A stretch of DNA of 64,000 nucleotides, taken from the NCBI GenBank assembly GCA_002692065.1, contig NZJX01000019.1, positions 1-64,000 on the forward strand, written 5' to 3'. How positions within the stretch are numbered: position 1 is the first letter of the stretch; the number at the start of each line of letters is the position of its first letter. The DNA is from Flavobacteriales bacterium (GTDB lineage Bacteria > Bacteroidota > Bacteroidia > Flavobacteriales > UBA7430). Made by a program: the position numbers and the translations under genes. The notes under the pieces were generated by a model. It was given only the letters and a program-made list of their open reading frames with translations, was not told the DNA's origin and searched no databases. Below are positions 39,088 through 47,165 of the stretch, in pieces.

Positions 39088-40427
39088 TGAATAAAAAAAA
39101 ATTAATTTTTATAATAACAGTCTTTATTATTAGTTTCTCTAATTATGCTCAAGAAAATAAAGTTGAAATAATTAAGATAAATAACAATTGGAAATTATTA
39201 AGAAATGGTATTCCCTACTATATTAAGGGTGCTGGATGTGAAGATCTAAAATATTTCAAGCATCTTGCTGATGCTGGTGGTAATTCAATTAGAACTTGGT
39301 CTCCTGATAACGGAAGAGAAGTTTTAGATAAGGCTCATGAATTAGGTCTAACTGTTATGATGGGTTTGTGGGCTGGACAAGAAAGACAGGGATTCGATTA
39401 CGACAACGAATCTGCAGTAAAAACACAACTAAATTACTTCAAATCAGTTGTTAAAAAATATAAAGATCATCCTGCATTATTGTTATGGGGAGTTGGAAAT
39501 GAAGTTGATTTGTTTTATACAAATACTAAAGTATGGGATGCTATACAAGATATTGCTAAAATGATCCATGAGATTGATCCTAATCACCCAGTTACTACTG
39601 TTACTGCAGGTCTTGATCCAGTTGAAGTTAAATTAATTCAAGAAAAGGCACCAGATATAGATATCTATTCTATTAATACTTATAGAGAAGTTTGTTCTGC
39701 AAGTAATGTAATTCGTAAAGCTGGTTGGAATAAACCTTATCTTTTTGCTGAATGGGGACCAGCAGGTCATTGGGAAGTTAGAAAAACTATGTGGAATGCT
39801 CCTATTGAACAAAACAGTCATGAAAAAGCATTACAATATGTAGATAGTTATGAATGTATAATTGAAGATACTAGTATGTGTCTTGGTTCTTACACATTTC
39901 TTTGGGGACATAAGCAAGAAGTTACATCAACATGGTATGGAATGTTTACCAAAAAAGGTCAAATTACTGAAGTTATTGATTACGTAACTAATTGTTGGAC
40001 TGGAAAATTTCCCTTAAATTTAGCACCTAGTGTAGATAGCGCAAAAATTGAAAATTTTAGTAAGTATGATAATATTCAATTAATTTGTGAGGAAATATAT
40101 CAAGGTGAAGTATATGCTAAAGATGACAATAATAAACTAAAATTTTCATTTAAAATATATCCTGAGAGTACTGTTGAAGCAGTTGGTGGTGATTTTCAAG
40201 ATGAAATTCCATCTATTCCGGGCTTAATTAAAAAATCAAAGATTAATGAAGTAAGGTTTATGGCACCAAAAAATGAAGGTGCCTATAGATTATTTATATT
40301 TGTTACTGATGACATTGATAAAATTGCATATGCAAATATTCCATTTTACTCTAATCCCAGACCTGATAATATGAAACAAAGACAAAAAATAAAACTTAAA
40401 ACAAGAAGGTTAAAATTGAATGAGTAA
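39087..40427 (+). CDS. Clan GH-A glycoside hydrolase (GH2 TIM-barrel-like)
   Basis: The 446-residue exported enzyme has a signal peptide ending 'FSNYAQ' and a (beta/alpha)8 barrel of clan GH-A. 'IPYYIKGAGCEDLKYFKHLA' opens the barrel. The acid/base Glu is in 'LLLWGVGNEVDLFYTN' (about residue 150) and the nucleophile Glu in 'PYLFAEWGPAGHWE' (about residue 222). The last 120 residues form a separate beta-sandwich-like domain. Similar proteins are usually labelled GH2 TIM-barrel or GH5-like. The exact family and substrate are uncertain, with a beta-glucan likely from context. It overlaps the downstream barrel gene by 8 bases. Confidence 0.8.
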   Translation: MNKKKLIFIITVFIISFSNYAQENKVEIIKINNNWKLLRNGIPYYIKGAGCEDLKYFKHLADAGGNSIRTWSPDNGREVLDKAHELGLTVMMGLWAGQERQGFDYDNESAVKTQLNYFKSVVKKYKDHPALLLWGVGNEVDLFYTNTKVWDAIQDIAKMIHEIDPNHPVTTVTAGLDPVEVKLIQEKAPDIDIYSINTYREVCSASNVIRKAGWNKPYLFAEWGPAGHWEVRKTMWNAPIEQNSHEKALQYVDSYECIIEDTSMCLGSYTFLWGHKQEVTSTWYGMFTKKGQITEVIDYVTNCWTGKFPLNLAPSVDSAKIENFSKYDNIQLICEEIYQGEVYAKDDNNKLKFSFKIYPESTVEAVGGDFQDEIPSIPGLIKKSKINEVRFMAPKNEGAYRLFIFVTDDIDKIAYANIPFYSNPRPDNMKQRQKIKLKTRRLKLNE

Positions 40428-42390
40428 TTTAGATTTTAAAATAATTACAAAAATATTTCTTCTTACATTCTTTATTAATATGTCCTCAGTCTATTCTCAA
40501 AATGAAGATATAAGTATAGAAGAAATTGGATTATTTCCAAAAAAAGAAACAGATAATCTATATAGTTTTAAGGTGAGTGGTGAATATCGTTTCTTTTCAA
40601 CTTACAGATATCTAGATTTCCCATTTCAATTAAGTCAATTTTCTGATGATAAAACATTAAGAAGGAATATTTTTATAAATGATGATAGTCAATTCCCTAA
40701 TTTATTTTTGAGATTTTCAGGTAGGCCTAACTTAAAAACATCTTGGGGTTTTGATCTTTTTACATTTCAATTTTTAGAGGGAAATATTGGACCTTCGTAC
40801 AGTAATCAGATAAGTAATGATAATTTACCATTATTATATGATCCTATAATTGGTAACAGACTTGCAGGTCAATTTGGTCTTAATTTGGGAATGAATTTAT
40901 ATGGTAACTTTGATACTCAATATGGTTCTATTGAATTTAAAGCTGGAGGAATTCATTGGGCTTCATTAAGTCCATTTACGTTAGCAACTTTTAATCAAAA
41001 TCCCAGATTATCTGGTTTAGGAACATATTCAGCATTTGAAAGAGACCCTTGGCACCCAATAGGTTCGTCCGTAGAACAAAGATACAATGATTTTTTTAAG
41101 ACAGGTAATATTCAACAAGGTGAAAGATGGGGAGAAAAAGCCTTTACAGGAATTATTCTTGAGGCAAGCAATTTACCAAAAAACTTGAGTTTTATTTTAC
41201 TTTATGGAAAAACAGAATTAAATGGAGGTTTTTCCTATCTTCCTAATAATTCCTTTGGAGGTCAAATAAGAAAAAATTTTCCTAGTGGAAATTTTATTGG
41301 TATTAATTCATTTAATTCAAATACATTTGTTGATAGTGCTGGTAATCAAAACTTTGGATTCAATATCCATACAGTTGAATCAAACTTTAATTTATCTAAA
41401 TTAAAACTAAATTTTGAATTAGGACAAGGAAGATATATTTCTGAATCAGGAAAGGGAAATTGGGGAGAAGCAATGTATGTTGAAATATCTCCACCTAAAT
41501 TGACAAAAAGAATAACAATATTGACACAGTTATTTAGGGTTAGTCCAAATGTTATCAATAATAATTCTGTATTTTTTAATACTTCTATAAATCAAAGTTC
41601 ATCAATTATTCAAGATAATTCGGTTGGAAGTACTACTCTACTTCAACCATTTGCAAGTTCAATTGTACCACTTGGGCAAATGACAAACAACAGAAAAGGA
41701 ATTTCCTCGAATATACTGATAGAATTTGATAGAATGAATTTTAATCTAGGAATAGGATCATCTTCAGAGTTAAGGCCTATAAGCAATCAAATTACATATT
41801 CACATCAAGTAAATCAATTAACAAGATCTAGATTTTGGAGATGGAATTTTCCCCAAGGAGTTGGACCATATGGAAATCAAAATGTAATTTTTAGAGATGT
41901 TTATGAGACAATAAATCTTACAGATGACCAATTAGGAGAAGTAATAAATAAAAAATATTTCAGTCTTGTTGAATTATCAACAAAATTTCGTCCTAGATTT
42001 TCAATGGGTAGATTATATTTATTCTCTATAACTAGACTAATTTCCTCTCAAAATTATTGGTCATACCTACCTATTTTTAATGAAAATGCTTATGTTCGTC
42101 AATATAATCAAGAGATTGAGGCTTATTATGCTATTAATAGTAAATTCATATTAAGTGGTTATTCAGGATTTGAAAGAACTATAGCAAATTATAATACTGA
42201 GTTAAGTCCGGATTCTGGTAAACCAAGAAATCAAATAGGAACAGGTTATGGATTGGGTTTAGATATAACAATATCAAAAAATACTGCTCTTTATTTTAGA
42301 CATAGATGGTTCTTCTTTGAAGATAAAAGCTTTGAATTGCACAAATTTAAAGGTACAGAAACAATTATTGAACTAAAAACTTTATTTTAA
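40420..42390 (+). CDS. Unrecognised outer-membrane beta-barrel protein (first of two)
   Basis: I do not recognise this 656-residue protein. A signal peptide ends 'MSSVYSQ'. The rest is rich in alternating aromatic and polar beta-strands with Asn/Ser-rich turns, and the C-terminus is 'TIIELKTLF', the terminal Phe typical of outer-membrane barrels. There is no TonB box, plug domain or SusD-like helix content, so it is not SusC. Stretches such as 'SGRPNLKTSWGFDLFTF' and 'SIEFKAGGIHWASLSPFTLA' look like strands with pore-facing residues. It overlaps the GH-A gene by 8 bases and the second barrel gene by one base, so it belongs to the glycan operon. A porin for oligosaccharides is the simplest guess. 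Confidence 0.7.
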   Translation: MSNLDFKIITKIFLLTFFINMSSVYSQNEDISIEEIGLFPKKETDNLYSFKVSGEYRFFSTYRYLDFPFQLSQFSDDKTLRRNIFINDDSQFPNLFLRFSGRPNLKTSWGFDLFTFQFLEGNIGPSYSNQISNDNLPLLYDPIIGNRLAGQFGLNLGMNLYGNFDTQYGSIEFKAGGIHWASLSPFTLATFNQNPRLSGLGTYSAFERDPWHPIGSSVEQRYNDFFKTGNIQQGERWGEKAFTGIILEASNLPKNLSFILLYGKTELNGGFSYLPNNSFGGQIRKNFPSGNFIGINSFNSNTFVDSAGNQNFGFNIHTVESNFNLSKLKLNFELGQGRYISESGKGNWGEAMYVEISPPKLTKRITILTQLFRVSPNVINNNSVFFNTSINQSSSIIQDNSVGSTTLLQPFASSIVPLGQMTNNRKGISSNILIEFDRMNFNLGIGSSSELRPISNQITYSHQVNQLTRSRFWRWNFPQGVGPYGNQNVIFRDVYETINLTDDQLGEVINKKYFSLVELSTKFRPRFSMGRLYLFSITRLISSQNYWSYLPIFNENAYVRQYNQEIEAYYAINSKFILSGYSGFERTIANYNTELSPDSGKPRNQIGTGYGLGLDITISKNTALYFRHRWFFFEDKSFELHKFKGTETIIELKTLF

Positions 42391-44108
42391 TGACTAAAAA
42401 AAATATATTATATCTAATGATGTTTATTTCAACATCATCAATTTTTTCTCAGACTACTGAAAAAAAATTTTGGTTATCTGGATTGTCACGTGGATTATTT
42501 AATATTGATAATATTAATTCAATGAATGATACTATATCTCTAAAAAAAGCAGAATATGGACACACACTTGTTGACTTATCAGCAAATATTAAACCTAACA
42601 GCAATACATATATTAGAAGCTCAATAAGGGTTCGAAATGAATATGGTGGATTCTGGGGATCTGGGGTAACATTTGATTTAAGAGAATTATATCTCAGAGG
42701 ATTGATATCTAATTCAATACGATACCAAATTGGAGATATGGATTATAAAATGACTCCATTTACGTTTTATAATAATTCTGAAAGATTTTACTCTAATTCA
42801 TTAGATATATTTGGGATTTATAATAATATTATTGATTATGATAATTTTTATTTTGATAATAACACATGGAGACAACAAGGTGGAGCGATCGATTTTAGTT
42901 TATCATTTAATAAAAATATTGATGAAATGAAATTTAATTTTTTCACCTCTAGAATTAACACAAGTGATTTTAATTCCATTAATGATAGAATATTTTTTGG
43001 AACTAATATTTCAATAATTCAAAGCGAAAAATTAAATCTGGGGTTAAATTATATTAACTTGAAAGATATATCTGGAACATCACTAAATAATAATTATTAT
43101 AAAAATCCAGTTTTTACCGGGACTTATAACTTTACAAAAAAATCAGAAGATTTTGAACTCAATTTAAAAGGTGAAAGTGGATTTTCTAATGTAGATATTG
43201 AAAATACGAGTGAATTTGAAAAACTAAGTGACTATTTTAACTATTCAAAATTAACTTTTAAATACCTTCCTTTAGATTTAACTTTTAAATTTTCCTACAG
43301 AAATGTTGGACAAAATTTTAGAAGTGTTGGCTCCCAGATGAGAAGATTAAATTATTCTACTCAAGGATATACATTTAATAGATATACTAATGACTTAGTT
43401 ATAAGACCAATTGGTATTTGGGATATTTATAACGATGCTTCTTTATTCAATAATCAAATTCAAGTTGGTCTTGATAATTTTTATCCTCAATATAATAATA
43501 TTGATCCATATGGGTTATCCACTCCCAACAGAAAAGGATTTAATTTTGAATTAGTTAACTCAAATAAACATAAAAAATATGACTTTACTATTTACTTTAA
43601 TAATCTTTCTGAAATAGTCGGTGTTGGAACAAATAATACAAGAAACTATAAAACATATGGTTTTAACTTTAATTCTAATCTTGCTAATTTTATGAATTTT
43701 AATAAATCCCTTATGTTACAATTAAATTATAATTTTGACAAAACCAAAAGAAATTCAAATACTCCTAGTGATTCATATTTAAAATCTAATTTAAATACTT
43801 CTAAATTACAAATAGGATTGAATTATCAAATCTCAGGAGATTTTTATGTGATATCAGGTTATGAAAGAATTTGTTCTAGTGGAAAAGACCATATTTCTAT
43901 TAGAAATCAATATGATCAAATTAATAACTTAAGGTATTATGAAACAAATCTTAATGAAGAAATTTTTGGACTTGGTTTTGAATATAAATTTGATTCTAAA
44001 AATAATTTGAAATTTATTTGGCAAAATTATAATTGGAGTGACCAATTAACACTACTACCAGATTATGAATTTTCGAGGTTTTCCTTAATTTATATAATGA
44101 AATTTTAA
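42390..44108 (+). CDS. Unrecognised outer-membrane beta-barrel protein (second of two)
   Basis: This 572-residue protein has a signal peptide ending 'STSSIFSQ', a beta-strand-rich body and a C-terminal 'FSLIYIMKF', again ending in Phe as outer-membrane barrels do. Segments such as 'FDLRELYLRGLISNSIRYQIGDMDYKM' resemble porin or Wzi-like barrel strands. No plug domain or TonB box is seen. It shares no obvious sequence with the upstream barrel, so the two are not simple duplicates. It starts at the stop of that gene and is followed 11 bases later by a binding lipoprotein. Barrel plus barrel plus lipoprotein may form one outer-membrane complex. Confidence 0.68.
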   Translation: MTKKNILYLMMFISTSSIFSQTTEKKFWLSGLSRGLFNIDNINSMNDTISLKKAEYGHTLVDLSANIKPNSNTYIRSSIRVRNEYGGFWGSGVTFDLRELYLRGLISNSIRYQIGDMDYKMTPFTFYNNSERFYSNSLDIFGIYNNIIDYDNFYFDNNTWRQQGGAIDFSLSFNKNIDEMKFNFFTSRINTSDFNSINDRIFFGTNISIIQSEKLNLGLNYINLKDISGTSLNNNYYKNPVFTGTYNFTKKSEDFELNLKGESGFSNVDIENTSEFEKLSDYFNYSKLTFKYLPLDLTFKFSYRNVGQNFRSVGSQMRRLNYSTQGYTFNRYTNDLVIRPIGIWDIYNDASLFNNQIQVGLDNFYPQYNNIDPYGLSTPNRKGFNFELVNSNKHKKYDFTIYFNNLSEIVGVGTNNTRNYKTYGFNFNSNLANFMNFNKSLMLQLNYNFDKTKRNSNTPSDSYLKSNLNTSKLQIGLNYQISGDFYVISGYERICSSGKDHISIRNQYDQINNLRYYETNLNEEIFGLGFEYKFDSKNNLKFIWQNYNWSDQLTLLPDYEFSRFSLIYIMKF

Positions 44109-44119
44109 AAATAATAAAA

Positions 44120-45109
44120 TGAAAAAAATAATAATAATTATTACAGTTCTTCTATTAATGTCATGTGAGAGGGAAAATGATATTTTAGGTCCCTCATTAA
44201 ATGATATTTATGGAGAATTTAATATAATTGAAAAAACTTGATATAAGTAATAGAAATGTTGATTTTGAAAATAGTCAAATTGTCTATTTTACTGCTGAAT
44301 TTTCAAAAACAGTTGATTGGCAAATTAAAATAAAAGGTAACATTTCTGGTGCTGAGAAAATTATAAATGGTTATTCCAGAATAATTAATGAGAATAACTC
44401 ATTATGGGATGGTTCAACTACAAACCTACCTTTTTTTAAAATTGAAGATTGTAATGTAGAATTGTATATTCCTTCTGATTCTTTATTTTTTTATGATAAT
44501 AATTTAACTATTTTATCAACTAAAGTTTTTGATGGACTGATAGTTGCTGATTTTGAAAATGGATTAAATCCTAATTGGATTCCATTTGTTCAAGCTGGTA
44601 CTAATATGAGTTTTAATATAATTAATGATAATGCTCCTGAAGGAAATTCTTATTATGATATGGGTGGAGATGTCGATTGGGACTGGCTTATTGGGATGAT
44701 AGATTTTCCTGCATCAGCATATGGTCAAAATACTTTCAATTTAAATGATAATCCAGATCAAGTATATTTTAATTTATTACTTTACTTACCCGAAAATTTA
44801 ATAAATCCTCCTCTTGTTTTATTTCAATTTAAAGAAGATGATAATTTGGATAATGAATTTACTCCTGGAATTGAAGACATGTATTCAATCGAATTAAGAG
44901 AGTTTAAATTAGGATGGCAAATAATTTCAATTAAATATTCAGATTTATTAACCCTTTCTAATGGTGCTACTGTTGAACCTGATGGAGACGGTATTATGAA
45001 TCCAGATAAATTAAACATGATATCAATGCTATTTCTAGCTCAACAAGGAGCTGGTTATAGTCAAGTTTACGTAGATTACTTAATTTTTACCGAAAGTCAA
45101 CCTCTTTAA
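44120..45109 (+). CDS. Carbohydrate-binding-like lipoprotein, one +1 frameshift
   Basis: The real start is the ATG at 44120, not the TTG at 44228 offered by the track. It gives 'MKKIIIIITVLLLMSCERE', a clear lipoprotein signal with lipobox LMSC. The frame breaks in the A6 run at 44231-44236; with five A's the protein reads 'FNIIEKLDISNRNVDF' and continues to 45109, about 329 residues. A first domain (about 35-135) resembles an extracellular Ig-like fold ('VYFTAEFSKTVDWQIKIKG'). A second module starts 'GLIVADFENGLNPNW' and ends 'YVDYLIFTE', like the beta-sandwich modules of the T9SS protein at 37762. No catalytic residues are evident. It is probably a surface glycan-binding protein. Confidence 0.75.
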
Positions 45110-45111
45110 AT

Positions 45112-46338
45112 ATGAATATCTTAAAAAAAATATTTCTGTTTTTTATCCTAATGATTATAAATTCTTGCATGAATTTAAAACAAGTAAATTTATTTGATGA
45201 GAAATCAGACCAAGTAATTAAAAAATCAATTGAGAACTTTTATTCATTATCAATATTTAATGATAATATTAATGGTGAACATTGGTGGACAGAGTCTGGT
45301 AATTCAACATTAACTATACCTTTTTTAAAAAATAAAAAAATATTAAATAATGATATTGATCAAAGTTCAAGTTGGATAAAGAAAGCAAATGTATGCTTAG
45401 AAATTAAGTCAATTGAAAATATATTTTTTTCAGGTAGCAAATGTATGCATTGGAAATGGAATAAAAATGCGGGAAATTGTGAGTGGCTGGGTATGGGTTT
45501 TGGATGGGATAGTTGGCAAGGAAAGGATATGAGTAATATAATAGATAAAGCTGCAATTCAGTTAAAAGTAAGATCTGTTAAGGGGATCCTTAAATCTTTA
45601 CCTTTAGCTGCTTGTCTTGAAGATTATTCAGGGACTCAACTTTGGATAGGTTTTAAACCTCAAACCATTGAATCTTCAGTTGTTTCTGAAGAATGGTCAA
45701 ATGTAATACTACCAATTAGAGAATTTGAGTGGGAAATTGCACCAAATTTTGATCCAAGTAATGTTAAACAATTTATTGTTCAATTTGAAGCTGAAGGAGA
45801 AATATATGTAGATCAAATTGAAGTAATTCCTTATGATGGAGGTTTTGACAATAGGATATATGTTAACAAAGTAAATGATAAATCATATATTTCAGAGAAA
45901 GACACATGGGATAAAACAGATTTAATTAATATTTCAAATTCAACAATACAAACAATTGTAGACAACAACAACATTTATTTTAAAGTTACTTCTGATAAAG
46001 ATATTAAATCTTTAGAAATTGCTTTTTCTTCCAATTATAAATTACCAAGAAAAAGGAAATATATGTATTCAAGTGATAACCACATAAATATTAATTTTAA
46101 AAATAATATCGTTGAAAATTTAAAGACCAGTATATTAGTAGATGCAAGTATAAATAATCAAAAAAAATCTTTTGATATAATTATACCATTTAGCGAATTA
46201 AATTTTGAAAATTTTGAACAAAATAAAGTCTATAAAATAGAATTTGGAATTACTGAAGAAAATATCAAAAAAGTTTGGAATTTATCACAAGAAAACTTTA
46301 ATAATCCTTCCCTGTGGGGAGAAATGGTTATCAAATGA
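45112..46338 (+). CDS. Lipoprotein with two carbohydrate-binding-like modules
   Basis: The 408-residue protein has a lipoprotein signal ending 'MIINSCMN'. The first module (about 60-245) looks like a CBM11-type or galactose-binding beta-sandwich, with 'KCMHWKWNKNAGNCEWLGMGFGWDSWQGKDM' and a closing 'EIYVDQIEVIPYDGG'. The second (about 250-408) resembles a CBM9-like domain. The many Trp residues in the first module fit a sugar-binding face. No hydrolase residues are seen. Its stop codon overlaps the GH16 start as ATGA, so the two products are coupled and the lipoprotein may present substrate to the enzyme. Confidence 0.78.
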   Translation: MNILKKIFLFFILMIINSCMNLKQVNLFDEKSDQVIKKSIENFYSLSIFNDNINGEHWWTESGNSTLTIPFLKNKKILNNDIDQSSSWIKKANVCLEIKSIENIFFSGSKCMHWKWNKNAGNCEWLGMGFGWDSWQGKDMSNIIDKAAIQLKVRSVKGILKSLPLAACLEDYSGTQLWIGFKPQTIESSVVSEEWSNVILPIREFEWEIAPNFDPSNVKQFIVQFEAEGEIYVDQIEVIPYDGGFDNRIYVNKVNDKSYISEKDTWDKTDLINISNSTIQTIVDNNNIYFKVTSDKDIKSLEIAFSSNYKLPRKRKYMYSSDNHININFKNNIVENLKTSILVDASINNQKKSFDIIIPFSELNFENFEQNKVYKIEFGITEENIKKVWNLSQENFNNPSLWGEMVIK

Positions 46339-47165
46339 AAATATTTAAAAAAAATATAATTTTTTTTATTTCAATTTTATTATTTTTCATAAAATGTGAA
46401 TTACCTTCCCCACCACAAGAATCAAATGGAGAATTAATATTTATCGACGATTTTAATGGAAATGAAATTAATACATCTAAATGGAAACATGATATTGGAA
46501 ATGGTTCATATGGTTGGGGAAATGGAGAAATTCAATTTTACCAACCAGAAAATACTTCAGTCAGCAATGGCACATTAAAAATTATTGCTAAAGAAGAATC
46601 TGGTCAAAATATAGTTAATGAATGGGGAAATCCATTAAACTATACCTCATCAAAAATTAAAACAGATGGATTATTTAACTTTAGATACGGTAGAGTTCAA
46701 GCTAAAATTAAAACACTTGAAGGGGTCGGTTTCTGGCCTGCATTTTGGATTTTACCTTCAAACTCTGATTGGCCCTGTGATGGAGAAATAGATATTATGG
46801 AACAATTATGGGTATTTAATGGTAATTCAAATATTTCTACAGGAGCAGCTCATGTTGGAAATTGCCCCTACTCTCCTTCTAATCATCAATATAAATCATT
46901 TCAAAAAAATATTTCACCTGAGAGATTTTCTGAAGATTTTCATATATATGAAATAAGATGGGAACCAAATTATATTGCATGGTATATTGATGATGAATTT
47001 GTTTATTCAGTAACACCTGAGGACTATAGCTCAGAATATGAATGGCCATTTAATAGAGGACAATGGTATTTAATATTAAACTTAGCAATTACCAATTCGG
47101 GCCCAAATGATAACACCCAATTTCCCTCTCAATTAGAAATTGATTGGGTAAAAGTATATAATTAA
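46335..47165 (+). CDS. GH16 endo-beta-glucanase (laminarinase-type) lipoprotein
   Basis: GH16 laminarinases hydrolyse beta-1,3- or beta-1,3-1,4-glucans. I start the gene at 46335, where ATG overlaps the previous stop; the track start at 46314 would extend backwards into that gene. The signal ends in a lipobox-like 'FFIKCELPS'. The catalytic motif ExDxxE is 'GEIDIMEQLW', preceded by 'GVGFWPAFWILPSNSDWPCD' and followed by 'GAAHVGNCPYSPSNH'. The C-terminus 'LEIDWVKVYN' is the usual family ending. The sequence pattern matches the laminarinase subfamily. It supports a beta-glucan as the locus substrate. Confidence 0.93.
   Translation: MKIFKKNIIFFISILLFFIKCELPSPPQESNGELIFIDDFNGNEINTSKWKHDIGNGSYGWGNGEIQFYQPENTSVSNGTLKIIAKEESGQNIVNEWGNPLNYTSSKIKTDGLFNFRYGRVQAKIKTLEGVGFWPAFWILPSNSDWPCDGEIDIMEQLWVFNGNSNISTGAAHVGNCPYSPSNHQYKSFQKNISPERFSEDFHIYEIRWEPNYIAWYIDDEFVYSVTPEDYSSEYEWPFNRGQWYLILNLAITNSGPNDNTQFPSQLEIDWVKVYN

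Noticed and set aside
40420-44108. SusC-like TonB-dependent transporters
   Set aside because: At 656 and 572 residues they are too short for SusC (about 1000), and no TonB box, carboxypeptidase-like domain or plug was seen.
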